64,000 nucleotides of DNA. Source: Kalaharituber pfeilii. Lineage: Eukaryota; Ascomycota; Pezizomycetes; Pezizales; Pezizaceae. Below the pieces are notes generated by a model. The model made no database searches. It saw only the letters and a program-made list of their open reading frames with translations, and was not told the DNA's origin. Positions 15,924 to 28,696 of the stretch are shown in pieces (the stretch's first letter is position 1; each line of letters begins with the position of its first letter). The DNA is taken from positions 186,001 through 250,000 of the forward strand of contig WHUZ01000047.1 of the NCBI GenBank assembly GCA_015179045.1, given 5' to 3'. The position numbers were made by a program, and so were the translations under genes.

Positions 15924-16829
15924 ATGGCTAGTGCGACATCGGACCGTCTTTCGCTATTAGCGGACCACATCGAGCTCGGTCTGCAGGAGCGGGCTCGGGC
16001 TAGGTCCCTGACAATCGAGCCCGACAGCAAGAACACCAAGTCCATCTCCAAAAGCTTAGACGCGCTACTGCAGGGCATCCAGCAGCTCGAAGTCGAGCAG
16101 GGGCAGTTGGAGGAAAGAGGAGACCTGTGAGAAACCCCCCCAAGGTCGCGTATTGTGCCCGTCGCATTAACATATTTCGGGGCTCAGTTCAAGTCGAGAC
16201 CTCCGGGAGAGAGAAGACATCTTGCTCGCCTTACGCCGCCGATGCGATGACCTCCATAGCAAATTCAACGAAGAAGGGAGTGCTGCGAGTGCAGCCCCTG
16301 TCGCGGATACACCCACAAGTACTCTGTTCTTGCCAACTGTTGGCACTTCCCATAGAAGCGAGGCACCCCTAGACGAAGCAGCTGCCCGGGATGCGCTGAT
16401 GGGGAGCAGAACCAGTCCAGCATCGATGCGCAAGTCTGTTCGATTCTCCGAGAATTTGGTCGATACCCAGGAACTAGACAATACGCAAGTCCTCCAGTTG
16501 CACCGGCGCATCATGGAAGAACAGGACGAGTCGTTGGATAGGCTTTCTGAAAGCATAACACGGCAGCGTGAATTGAGCATACAGATTGGGGATGAATTAG
16601 AAGGACATATACAATTACTTGACGAGGTCGATGAACTAGTTGATAGACATCAGACTCGCTTAGACGGTGCGGGCAAAAAGCTCAAGAGCTTTGCAAAGTC
16701 TGCACAGGAACATGGTAATATTGGCCTCAAGCCTATGATGTGATTCGTACTAACTCTGATATAGGGAGCCTTGTGGTGATTGTAGTTTTGATAATAATCC
16801 TGATATTATTGATAGCCATACTTAAGTAG
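15924..16829 (+). CDS. syn8: Syntaxin-8-like Qc-SNARE
   Basis: Exons 15924-16126, 16188-16714 and 16765-16829 give 264 residues. The N-terminal helix (SLLADHIELGLQERARARSL) resembles fungal Syn8/Tlg1-like proteins. A SNARE motif lies at about 180-240 (EEQDESLDRLSESITRQREL, SIQIGDELEGHIQLLDEVDE) with the central-layer Gln in SIQIGDE. A C-terminal transmembrane anchor (VVIVVLIIILILLIAIL) is completed by the last exon. Proteins of this type drive fusion at endosomes and vacuoles. The assignment to syntaxin 8 rather than another Qc-SNARE is by overall look. The start at 15924 gives the usual family N-terminus. Confidence 0.85.
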
Positions 16830-17389
16830 ATGGATTTTTGTAAGAAACATCTACGTTCTTTTGCCGGGTCGAAGACTAACATACTATGTTTCACTAGGGC
16901 AGCTGTTATGTCTTTTGTGCCGAGTTTGGACTGTTTTAACGGAGTTTTGGCTTTCGTTCGTACATCTAATATGCAAAAGTGGTAACGTACAACCATGCTT
17001 GCGTTTCAATACTCTTGCTTTTGATCCATTACCCTGCTATAATTTCGTTTTACTTCGTTGGTTGCAAGTCTGGGCCTGTTGAGATTTTTGCAGAGTCCAC
17101 CTTATATTGTTCTAATAGAGTCCACAGAATAGATCACTACCAGCAATCATGATAATCATTGTTCAAGTGAGCAAAACAAAGAAACACCAGAAAAAATTAT
17201 GCAAAGTGACAAAAATGAAAATGAAAATGAAAAACAGCTATTTCATAATGAAGCAAAGCTTCCGCAAACCATCTGATAGTGATGTTTTTGATCACTGCTA
17301 CACTTCCCAATGCAATGATATTTGTGTGATTAGCTTTTTCCATAATTTCTCTAAGCCCCGATCAACTGGGCTTGTGGAAATATCTCACA
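16830..17389. other. Convergent 3' intergenic region
   Basis: AT-rich DNA between the 3' ends of the SNARE gene (+) and the small mitochondrial gene (-). Nothing coding is supported. Confidence 0.6.
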
Positions 17390-18066
17390 TTACTTCTTCT
17401 CCTCCTTTTCTTTTTTCCTTGTCTCCTTGATAATCTCCTCGCTGACTTTAGTCATTTCCCCAATGTCTTTGCCTGAATATTTCATCTCGGACCGAATTGC
17501 TTTCACCTACAATGTACACTATCAGTATCTCTGAAGCTTCCATGAAAGTGCAAGCGCCAACATACAAATGCCTCGCTATCAGATGCAACCTCTTCAATCC
17601 AGCAAGCTTCTTCCGTTGATCCTGGCTTTTGCTGGTCAAGAACTCGTTTTTTGCCACGTTCGAGAATCTAAAATGAGTTGAATGATGTTAGCGATGACCA
17701 ATTGAATGCGCTGACTGTGCTCCAGAGCAATACGACAAAAAGGGATATTGATATTTGAAGTCCAATGTTCATGGCCATTTATCCTCACATTCTCCCCTTC
17801 TACCTTTTCAACTGTTAGGCTTCATTTTCAAATTTTCATAAGAACGCAGCACACCAATACTACAGTTTTACTTAGAATATGACTTGATAAGGGGGTATAT
17901 CAAAAGGAAAATGAGTTTTTTATTGTCCGTTCAAACCTACCTCCGGGTCATTTTCATGTCGGGTTCCAAATGCGGCCACGCCTCTCGTTGAAATCACGGA
18001 TAATGATCGGGCTGCGGAATTCAAGTAGCCCCGTGGGAATGTAGAACGGATTATTGTACTGATCAT
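17390..18066 (-). CDS. Small conserved protein with a mitochondrial-type presequence
   Basis: Exons 17390-17506, 17566-17667 and 17941-18066 are each whole codons and join to 114 residues. Exon 3' (N-terminus) starts MISTIIRSTFPRGYLNSAAR, rich in R, S and T without acids, as expected of a mitochondrial targeting peptide, and ends GTRHENDPE. The second exon reads ILERGKKRVLDQQKPGSTEE; the last ends VSEEIIKETRKKEKEEKK. The arrangement presequence, short HENDP box, then acidic SDSEAFVKA segment recurs in small fungal mitochondrial proteins of unknown role; that is recollection, not a search result. The first intron is long (273 bp) and contains a rival in-phase first exon (see findings). All three donors and acceptors are GT-AG. 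Confidence 0.65.
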
Positions 18067-19447
18067 GATGGAGTGTGTGTATGATGGGGAATAACTTTGT
18101 CACTAGATAATCGAGAGGTGTCGCTTTTTGTGATGTTTCTTCGTTGATGAGTTGTACGGTCGATCTAGAGTACAAAGAAGAGACCCAGAAAACATAAAGC
18201 AACAATGTAGACTCTTGTGGGTTTGATATTTCTTGGATATCTCCAGTCCAACAACTACGTCATAAGCATCCAAAAGGTGACCTGACTTACATAATGACGA
18301 ACGTCAGATCGGCCTAGAACATCTCCATCACACTAACACAGATTACTAAGGTGTCCTGTTTGCTTTGACAAGTTTACCATCTGACATGGATGCTTGTGGA
18401 GTAAACTCTATGGTACTATAATATATATGAAACTGACATCTGGAGTTTGATTATGAAGATACAGAGCAAAATTACCGTTCGCCGGAACTTTCAATGAGCA
18501 GGGAATGGATGTGACGTAACATGTAAAGACTGAGCACTGGTGTACACTAATATAGATCATACAATTGCAGATTAACCTTAGGGTTGGTCTCCGTGAATGC
18601 TGCAGAACTCAGCAAGTGCAATGAAAGTGCAGTGGCAGAGTGGTATCTGAAGAGGGTACAGGACAGCGTAGAGAGATGTTCAGAAATTGCAAGCCCGAGA
18701 CTACCGGAATCTGTTTTGCTCTCTTGGTTCGCCTTCTAGAAGGGGCAATGTAGAAGAGTTATGACTGAATAAGTAAATGCTTCTTAACTTGATGATTCTT
18801 GTACGCGTACTTAACGCACTTAGTCCTAGCTTAGGCGCCTCACTTACTACATATCTCACTTCTAAATATCTGGCTGCACTCATGTGATGTGCCTACAAAA
18901 AAGTATGTATACAATGCACTCTCTGCAGCTATCATGGATTGCACTCAACATACAGGGAGTCCTCAGTTGTGGCTGTAACTCTTGTATATTTTTGGATTGC
19001 TTCTCGCTATTGACCAGGCTGTCCGCTCGTATCTCGAAATGCACTGACATGCGATATAACCATGCTACAACTTTGGTCAGAGTAGATATTATAATACTGG
19101 GCATTGCCGCTGATCAGGGTAATGCCCTGGACCCTTGGAGTTTGATTAGTGGAAGCTAATTGCATTGAGAGACCTGCTATGATAGCCAATCTTTTACACG
19201 TTGCAACTCGGTTTTCGGAACAAGTCAGCGGGATCGCTGTTTTCGATAGGTTTCAAATTCTTTTTTATTTTTGCTGGAGTGCCAATCACAGTATGCCAGG
19301 AATAGGTCGAACCCCGTGAAACGAAAGGAGGCGATCAGGTAATCAGAGCTAAAAGACGTTACCATAAATTGGTGATCGACATAAGAGTTTGTCAAAAACA
19401 TGTGATTTTGGCATGTTGAGATGTCCAGACTAACATGATTCAGGAAT

Positions 19448-19942
19448 TTACCACAAATGGGAGCTTGCGCTCAGCGACGTCCTGGTCTTCAGGTCAATCA
19501 GAATTACAACACCACCACATTCGTCTCTCCTCGCCTCATACCTCAAAATCCTCGACTGCTGCAGCGCAGCAGCCCATGGTGCGTCCATTTCAATTAATAA
19601 CCTTAGTGTTCTATGCCGATTTAATGCAACCCAAAAATACCCCATATTTGCCGGGTAAGCAGCGCTGAAGCAAGTTTGGAGCTGTTCATGCTTGCTTCTA
19701 GCTCCCCTGTCTGTGAGTACCCTCCGCATCTTATCCTTGAGCAGGAATCTAATTGAGCTCTTTGCATGTTCATCCTTGCTTATCGATAATCGATTGGCCA
19801 CGACCCCATACACCACATCATCCAAATCAAATTCTGCATGCGAATTTTCCAAAGCCTGATCGGTGCATGCCGATGGGTACCTCCGGCGTTTCTTCTTAGG
19901 CGCCCTTTTTTTGCTCATGCAAAGTCGCAATAGGGGCATCAA
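19448..19942 (-). CDS. Uncertain ORF, 164 residues
   Basis: An uninterrupted minus-strand frame. It has a very basic N-terminus (KKRAPKKKRRR) and a stretch with helical, charged character (residues about 38-80, FDLDDVVYGVVANRLSI and following). No family is recognised. It stands alone in a gene-poor block, so it may be an orphan, an exon of an unseen gene, or chance. Confidence 0.25.
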   Translation of the reverse strand: MMPLLRLCMSKKRAPKKKRRRYPSACTDQALENSHAEFDLDDVVYGVVANRLSISKDEHAKSSIRFLLKDKMRRVLTDRGARSKHEQLQTCFSAAYPANMGYFWVALNRHRTLRLLIEMDAPWAAALQQSRILRYEARRDECGGVVILIDLKTRTSLSASSHLW

Positions 19943-22900
19943 CCTGAACCAGGCTTTATTTTGATCTTAAGCCACACTACGTTCTAAATATTCATGGAAG
20001 GAAATGACACTGCCTGGTCTGCTGCATTAGGGCGATATCAAGTGTACATGAGTCGATGTATACGAGTACATTGAGCTCAGAAATGTACAGTACATGCGCC
20101 ACATTGCGTCGTCAGTGCAGATGGATGTCGCTCTTGAGAGTCGTATGATATGCTTAGTTCATACATACAGCAGATATGTCGGTGCAGGTTTTGGTCAAAA
20201 GTTTGGAATTTAGTTAGAATGAGTATTGACCCTGATATCAGATTTGAAAACACCGCTGAAAATCTGGTGTCGATTAAGAGCTTCTGTTGAAAATCCAAGA
20301 GTGCTTGCTCAGAACCTTTCTCAGATAATTATGTACAGCTGCAAAACCTGGCATATTACCATGCATGTGTCTGCGACATTCCTTACTCTAGAGGCATGTG
20401 GGAGGGCAAACAAAGCAATCTGAAAGCTGAGCTTAAGCTTTCATGAAAGTAAGATCATTACGGTACAGTACAGAGCTAAAAGGCAGGGTCTACGCAGGCT
20501 GGCAGTTGAGGTGGCAATTTAGTCGGTTCAGGGTGAGGCTCCAATTAAATGGTCCAGTAGAACTCTCATGGGCAATGCACCTCCACGGCACAGCCTCGAG
20601 TTGATACGTATTCCACGGAGCACCCTGTGATGGTCTAACCCCATGCCGATATCTCAAATGAAGTAACAGTTCCCGAATTTCACTGTTGCCTCAACGTCTT
20701 TGGTCTCTGGCACCATGAACCTTTTCCTAAATGGTCCAAAAACAGCACCTAGCAGAAAAAGTCAATGATGTATGTTTCATTTTTTTTTTATTCGAATCCT
20801 ACAGCTGCCGAGTCAAGATTCCCCACGATGCTGATTAATGTAAGCCATTATCGTACTAGCTTCGGGGATTTTAGAAAGATATCCGTAAAAAATCCCATTA
20901 GGCCTAGGTGGGAGAATTTGATGCGAGGCCCGTACAGGTAGGAATTATTGCTCACTAGGACATAGCTTAGGACCGTTTAGGACCGTTTCACTCCAATGCG
21001 TTTCTTGATATGGCAACTTGATAAACTGAATTAGCAAACAGAAAAGCGCTCGAACAATTTATATGGCAGGCTATTCTGACTACAACAATACTGAGCTGCA
21101 CCAACGGACTTTCATAGTTGCCGCCAGCATTCATGTGTAGAAATCATAAGGCAGTTGGGAACTTTTAGTGATACCTAAGACACATTACTTTCAGCTTGAC
21201 AACTCTCCTACATAATTATGAATATCATTAGGAAAGGTGAACTAGGGAACACTGAACAAGGAAATACCCAGTTGGTTAACAACAGCACAGTGATTCGGGA
21301 TCACCCTATCAAAACGAGCATGACCCCAAAGCTGGCAAGGCAACAGCTGGCTTCGTTAAGGCTGTGGGCAAGGGTTGGCTCCCTCAGGGATCTACTAGCT
21401 ATACCGGAAACAAATGATTCAAGCTCTTTTTGTCCCGTATAGCAATAGCAAATAAGAAGAAAGCGGTGCCTCGGTTGTATTGTGGGAAGTTGCAGTGCAT
21501 ACATGGCAATTGATAATAATGATGTGCAGTAAATATATTCAGAATAGAATCTGTATCATTTTCTCACTCCGTGCTTTCATCCAGCCCTCCCCTCATCCAG
21601 TATTCTCGTCAAAAATGCCAGCAAAAACGATATGCGTTATAGACAGCTCTGGGAAAATACAAAATATGTGAGGCACATAAAGGAAAGGGGAAAGATGAGA
21701 TGACTTTAGAGGATTTCACAATTTTTTTTTTTTTTTTTTTTAAATCACATAACCCCGCTTGTAGCACTTGGCCATGGCAGGGTGAGGATTTCACAAGAAC
21801 GACTTCCCAAGAAAGTGATTTTAATGTTTTTAAAGTAGATAAATTAGTCTTCTCTTACCTTTCCGCTCCCGGAGGTTCAAGTGTATTCGGGAAGATGTTA
21901 CATTTCATCATAAAACTGTAACAAAGAAGCGTAGTACAAAGGGAACCATAAAATAAGGGACTTTGTCCCTTCGCCGTAAGTTGCTGGAACGTGTCATCCC
22001 TCCGTCCTTCTTCGCACTCCATTATTCCTTCATTCATTGCTTTTTGTCTTTTATCCATTCTACCAAATAGTGCGTAAAATTTGGGTATCATCAAAAAAGA
22101 TGCTCCATCATACCTCGGCAGATTATCAAGTCTAATGAAGCAGTATACATCGTCTCATCAATGTCATCTCTCGGAACCTTCAATGACATCAAACACTGTT
22201 TCATGACTTCTCCAGTAGAACTCTTCTCCCCTGCTGACAGATCAATAAGTACTTAACTCATGTCCAGAAATTCCAGGAATTACAAGAGCTCACCGTCAGA
22301 TACTGCTTGTGCGTTCGTTAACTGCTACAGAGAAGTGAGAACCATTTGAATACTGACGATGAATAATGTCAATCAAATTGATATGACTTACTATGAAACT
22401 ACCTCACAGAGTAATACCTTGGTCTCATGCCAAGAGCCTCCAGCAGAGGGTACCTACTTGTAATCCAATGTTAGATGCAATCTAGATTCAATCTAGATTC
22501 GTTATGCCAAGTACCTTGGCCATTGGGATCCGCCCCTACTGTATGACTCTCCCTCACATCTAGGAGCGGGCTCAATTCTGCGCTGACGTTCCACAGGTAC
22601 CTCTGCAACTGGGCATGAGACAACCTCTGCAAAGAAGAAGCTTCCGAGGAAAACGGATTTGGTTAAGTTGTCGGAATTACAGTATGCACCACTAAGTTAC
22701 AGTCGTCATTGAATTGGACTCCTTATGGTGTAATACACGCCAGCTGTGCTAGCGCAGAGAGCACAAACAGCAGCGACTAAAGCCTTTACAGTCTAGTTCA
22801 AGCAACGTGCTGTCTCAGGCTGAGTTCAAGCTCGGCAAAAAGGAGTTTCCTTAATGCATCTAGTCATGTTGCAACTGGTCTCTACTCTGGTATTCCAAGG

Positions 22901-23630
22901 AATCAGAGGCCCTGAAAGATCTTATCACAGATGGTTGTCTCCTAAGCATTTCAGATACTTAAGACTGTTCATGCTCTAGATTCTTAAGGATGCTGCATAC
23001 AAGAATATATCCCTGAGGTCCCAGATAACGCTACAAAGAGTGCAATTGGATCCGAAGTGAACGACCTCCTCGGATCATCCTAACGGGACATGCCAAGTGC
23101 AGTTTATCAACTTTGAGGATTGTTCTGGTATGTATATGCGAAAAATGCACGTTGCTCGATGTATGATACGAGCGAAAACGTGAACCAGACTATACAAACC
23201 GTGCACAAGTATCGGTACGTACGACAGCAATTCATTCCCTGAGGAATGTTGTCAAGGGGATACTCTACCCCACCCACATGTCGACCTCAAAGGCGAAATA
23301 AGTAAGTTTCTAGTTCATTCCTGAACTTCACCCCCCTTGATTGTTATTTTGTTTGTTGTTCCTAAGCAGAGTTTCGTTGGCATGTCACGTCATGTCAGTC
23401 AGCCTGGCACTAGCATGTCATGAGTGTCCGCGTGGTCCGTAATTTCGGAGGTTGGGTCAATTCACAATATAGCTTACAGCGACTAGGTTGAAATCAATAA
23501 CTACTGTACTCTAGGTTTTCTGCGCTGGTATGTAGAAATGTCAAAATATCAAATGTCACAGTTTCAAGACTAAACGTTCAAATGCAGATTGACACTGGGT
23601 AGATGATAGAAGTACTAATTATATTTCTCG

Positions 23631-24041
23631 TTAGGTTGAACCTTCGAATCCTGCCAACCGCACGGACAAAATGCATGATCCATCAGGGTGTATGTTGTGG
23701 CTGAATGTCTCCAACAGGGTATGATCAGTAGAGCTGGAGACATCGCCACCGATCAACAAATCAATGGCACACCCGCCTGATACGCAGCCCGCGTCCGTAT
23801 TCCTGCACGCAATTGGCTCCGTTCCGTTGGGTTGGGTTGGAAAGCTGTTGATACATCTGTGCTGGTTGTTCAGCACTGCTCTCCCTGGCCTGGAAGATGA
23901 CTGAAGTGCTTCAACAAACTCTACATACAAAGACGCAAAGTTTAGGTGTCCACATTCAACCCTCGTCAATCCCAGAGCAACATTCTCGGAACAACCGGCG
24001 GCATGGTTAGCAGCAGCCGATCGGCAGGACGTGACATGCCG
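23631..24041 (-). pseudogene. Cysteine-rich ORF lacking a start codon
   Basis: A stop-to-stop frame of about 136 codons has eight Cys residues (an even number), no internal lysine, and motifs such as CRNTDAGCVSGGC and DGSCILSV. This is the look of a small secreted, disulphide-bonded protein. No ATG lies in frame after the upstream TAA (24042-24044), and no signal peptide or convincing upstream exon was found. It may be a relic whose 5' end is lost, or have an unseen first exon. The family is unknown. Confidence 0.3.
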
Positions 24042-25969
24042 TTATATAGCGCAAACTAAAACATTAGCGTTGACATTGCGAATAAACAATGAATCGCGCG
24101 TTGCTATGACGATCACTATTGTGGTGGTGACTGGTGCCATGGGTTGGTGGGACATATATTCATGACCTGGGTGAGCTTGAGCTCTGTCAGAAAGACCACG
24201 GTCGGTGATGATAGGATGTGCGCTGGCGTGGGCTTGAGCAACCAGGCTAGGCATGAGCTTGGAAATAAACCGACCTACAGGCTGCTCCTCTAAGTGCCAT
24301 ACGCATAAACACACGCTTAAGCGCTTGAATTGAGAGCTCAGTATGTGCGACCCACCATCACCACCTCACCATACCAAGACGTAAACATGTCGTGCGAACG
24401 TGATAACTCTCTACAACTTGGCCTTGCAGCATTACCGTACTATGAGCTCCTTGCTGCCTTATTGTGCGAGCCGCTGCTCATGCGTGGGGGATAAGGATAA
24501 AGGGATAAGACAGTTGGATAAATGGGAAAAGGGGTGGAAAGTTGGAGTGGCCTTCGCTTTACTGCCTTGCTGCCTAAGTTGACGCTCGGATACTCTATGA
24601 CTTAACCACGCCACTGCATGAACATAAAGTGCGGAACTCAGATGGCATCATAACACTTTTAGCGTGCGATACTAATTCACCAACTAAGATTGCTCAACGG
24701 TGACACTGAGCCTAGGGTGAGCCTGCTTCCACTGGAAAACTGGAAACGGCATTAATGGAGCGGGGATGGACGTATTTCCCCAGTCAGTAAGCAGCACTTA
24801 TTTTAATTCGAAGACGGGTGTTATTCGCGGCACTTGCGAGAAAGTGTGATGGATGGATGTCTCTGTTTCATGATAGCTAATAACACTTTATTGGAGCTCA
24901 AATTATCCAACGGGACCCCTCGTGGGTCTTGGATAGGTTTTTCTGGGCTGCCCTAACTTTTTGGTTTGTATTTTTTACTTTTTAGGAGTGTGGTGCATGG
25001 GTTGGAGTTGGAAGCGATTGGATTGGGACCGAAATTGGACAAGGAGAGTGGATGCTTCTGATACTTGTACTTGATCATACATAACTGACTAGGAAGAAGG
25101 AAGATGAGATTTTGTATGGAAACGAATACGCCTACCGAGGTTGATTTTTTTCGTTTATTTGTTTATCTACCTTGTAAGAAGGTGCCTTACCTATGAATAA
25201 CTGGGCTTTTTGTTTTTCTTTTGTTTATGGCTGCTGACTCTATATGCATTGCACTCTAAATTACCATGTCCCCTTACCTTACTTCCGTTCCTGTACCTTG
25301 TACTGTACCCTGTCAAACTATTTTACTTTACTCGCATTTTTGCGCTTCTTGTTACTATTTTACTTTTTGGGAATAACTATCGAAAAGGCGCTCGTTCGCA
25401 GGTTTTCTTTTTTTTACTTTACGTTACGAAGGTTGGAGCTTTGAGCTCGGGCCTCCGGAGTAGGTTTAACAGTGGGGTCCGGGGGAGTGTGTGTGTGTCA
25501 TGGAAGGATGGGGGGGTGGGGATCGAGGGCAAGACCATAAGGTCAGCAGCGTCAAACCGTGGGCGGGGGGGTTCCGAGCTACTGATTTGAGGTGTTTTGT
25601 TCATGAGAAGGTTTCGATGGAAGCCTTTTGCGGCACAGCGTACAAATAGAGTATGTTGTACGGGCAATATATATATATATTTATGATACTTCACCTGGTT
25701 ATAGTCCCAGAAAAGTGTAACAGTAAGAAAAAAAAACTTAGGCTGAATATACATCGCAATCGGGTCATGAGCTCTGTTGCAAACCTAACAAGTTGGGACG
25801 GGGGGCGGGGGGGGAAGCTAAGCTAATTCAACAAAAAGGATTTCGATAGAGAGGAAGCGAGAAATGATCGAAAAAAAATGAGCCCTATGTATACGCGAGA
25901 TGCGGGATCTGTAGAAGCGCCCTATAGGGTTTTCTAATTTATTTATTTATTTTATTCATTGAATGTATA

Positions 25970-26028
25970 ACAAAAAAAATAAAAATAAAAATAAAAATAA
26001 AAAAAAAAATAAAAATAAAATCTCTCCG
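25970..26028. repeat. AAAAAT-type low-complexity array
   Basis: Tandem AAAAAT units interrupted by a longer A run. Confidence 0.85.
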
Positions 26029-28098
26029 CCTTGTTTTTTTTTTTTTTTACTTTATTTGCAATCTCCTCAACTACGGCAGAAGAGTTTCGGTTTTCGGTTT
26101 CGGACTTGTTGAATCTAGAAGTTCGAACATCTAGAAGTCGTACAAAAAACGGGTCGATGGAAGATGTGACATGGAATACAACCCCTAGTAACTCCGTAGG
26201 TTTTAAGGGTAAAAGGTATATATATATATAAACACCCAAGAATTGGTACTTTGCATATCATATCATACGCTTGTTCCTTTCCTTTCCCCCTCCTTCCGCG
26301 CCTATTTCCGCTTGCTTGCTTGCTTTGCTTGTTTTTCCGTATGCAAGTGTGTGTTTCCGAAATCTGGTTTCTAAATGATATATATATTCGGATCCCGACC
26401 CCATCGGGATCCGTATGGGGCGTTTTTGCCAAGGAGTGGGTGGTTTAATAGTCTTGTAATTAGGGTGGTTAATATACTTACTTCTCTTGCTCGTGATGCG
26501 GTAATGTTTATTTTGGTATATGAGAGCGAATAATAAGATTATATTAGATAGGAGAGCGAGAGAGGAAGAAACGTAAATGCCGAGGCGAGGGGGATCGGAA
26601 ACTCGCCCAATTAACATATATGTAGTACAAGTAGGTTAGATGCCCCCCTTCTCATGGCTTTCTAGGCGCCCCCCCTCCCCAATGGACACTACTGTACCTA
26701 CCGGTACGACGTAACCTTAATGCAGTTACACCACCTACAACATACTAGTATCCCCCAATAAATCACCAAGCAGTGCCCTCTTCAAGGTGCGATGAGGTGA
26801 AGGTTGAGTTCAGAACTCAACTGCACAGAGAGGAAAAGAAGGTTCTCAGTTTTCTCAAAAAGCAAGGCAACAATAGTGAGCTGGTATGATCATTTCATCC
26901 TCATTTTCTTATCGCGTTTGTTCAATAGCAATATTTAGAAAAATGAAAATAATAATAATAAAATAACATACGATACTTTTCTCTGCCCACTCGGCTTGAT
27001 GTCGTGCCGGCGGCCGTGTCGGTTCCCCTAAGGCTGGCTGGCTGCGCTGTAGTAGTACCATACCAAAAAAAAAACTCTTTTCTTCTTTAGAAAAAAGGTA
27101 CAAACGGAATAGAGTTAAAAAAGCATCAGGAAAAATCAAATTTACCAAAACACACAACGCGCAAAGCAATAAGATGGACCGAAAACCCCGATTTTTCGCC
27201 TTCAAACATAACGCACATAAACGCACAGGGAAAAAAGAGAAAAAAGGCAGCAGTAAAAGTAATACTTTAGTATTCAACACATCCAAGAAATAAGTAAGAT
27301 GAGAACCTTATAATACTCGAAAGCCAAGCCATAATACACCTGTGACCGACCAACCGACCAGCCATATCACTACCGAACCGACATCGTAGTGCTTGAAAGC
27401 ACTCAAACTAAATCCGACCAAAACAATAGCAATTCAAAGTAACCAAGTAGCCGACCAACGCACACCACATGTTTTCATGAGCTCCACGCAAAATAAAAGG
27501 ACTAATAAAAGGGATAAGATATGACATAGAAATAAGAATGAAGAAATAGGAAAAGTATGAAGCGATAAACTCCAGAGTATGATATTTCCCAATAAAGAAA
27601 TAAGAACTAAGAAAAAAAAACGAGTAATACTCTCCGCCCAACCGATCAACCAACCAACGCGCGGCCCGCAATGATATAGTAACAAGAGGGGAAAAAAGGA
27701 GTAAAGAGGAAAAAGCCAGATGTCCCAAACATACTATGTATAATAACAAGCCATTTTTTAAATGAACCCAAGAATGTGTTGTAAAAAGAGACACATCAAA
27801 AATGTGACCAGTGATCGCCATGTTATAACCCAATGATGAGATACAAAAAAGGAAAAAGTGAAATATAGAGATGTCGAATGGTAGTATTAGAGCATCCCAT
27901 CCAGCAGTGATGTTGAAACTCCGAATAATACAGTTGATCCCAAGAACGAAAAGGTCTATGCACAAAAACCGAGTGGTCGAGATGTGGTTGTAAATGGAGG
28001 TTTTGAGGGGAAGGGCGAATTTCTAGCTGCTCAGACAACTATCCAATCGACAGAACGAAGGCGATAATGGCGCTTTTGATCACATATTATTGTCTCTT

Positions 28099-28696
28099 TT
28101 ACCACCTTCGGGGTGTCGAGCTGGTGCTTGGTTGCCTGCTCGGAGATGCAAGTGGTGGGGAAGGAACTCGCAACCCGGTGGTCGGGTTCACAATTGGAAT
28201 AGCATTTCGCACACGCTGAGTTGGAGGGGAATGCTGAACCTTCATATACACATTCTGGTTATATGTGTAAGGTCCATACGGATTGACAAGGGAAAAGGAC
28301 GATGGTTGAATCTGGTGCTGCAAAGGAGAGGATTGTGGTGATCCACTCGCATTCGACGACCGATCCGATGAAGCAGAACTAATCGATTGAATCTGGAAAG
28401 AGCAAACGTGGTTAGCTTCCGTTGTCGCCTGCTCAATCCGTGACATTTTCAAACGGTGGCTGTACCTCTTCTTCGGTCAGGAGGTCGGGGCAGAACTCAA
28501 GATCATCATCCAAGTCAAATGACCTTCCGGCCTCAAACCTGGCGCGGAAAGCAGCAACTGATGTGCTTTCTGTCAGCTCCTTCATACTTCGAACATCCCT
28601 AAGAGATGAAGGTAGATGAGGAGCCCTACGAGAAGAGCGATTCAAAGAAGGAACATGGGCGTTGTGCTGATAAGGATAGCTGTAGTTGTATGCCAT
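28099..28696 (-). CDS. Conserved fungal protein of unknown function
   Basis: Exons 28099-28392 and 28466-28696 join in phase (donor GTACAG, acceptor TTTCCAG) to 174 residues. The N-terminal exon is compact and looks constrained: a Y-rich start, then SMKELTESTSVAAFRARFEA and GRSFDLDDDLEFCPDLL. The second exon is Ser/Pro/Gln-rich and probably disordered (NPYGPYTYNQNVY in the middle). No signal peptide, membrane segment or catalytic motif is visible. The combination of a conserved core and a disordered tail suggests a regulatory or adaptor protein, but no role can be assigned. Confidence 0.7.

Larger units (their letters stand above)
18067..28098. other. 10 kb gene-poor block
   Basis: No gene was recognised on either strand over 10 kb. 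Composition is mixed, with no clear terminal repeats. Small features are a 164-codon minus ORF (19448-19942), a cysteine-rich minus ORF without a start codon (23631-24041), a short direct duplication of CAATCTAGATTC (22478-22501), a T tract (21722-21741), an AAAAAT-type array (about 25970-26028), and strongly purine-rich plus-strand DNA from 26.9 to 28.0 kb. The part next to 28.1 kb may be the 3' UTR of the minus-strand gene there. Confidence 0.5.

Noticed and set aside
27408..27965. Minus-strand hydrophobic frame of 185 codons that looks like a membrane protein
   Set aside because: The plus strand here is purine- and A-rich, so its complement automatically encodes Phe, Leu, Ile and Ser. There are no family motifs, and it lies in the 3' flank of the gene at 28.1 kb.
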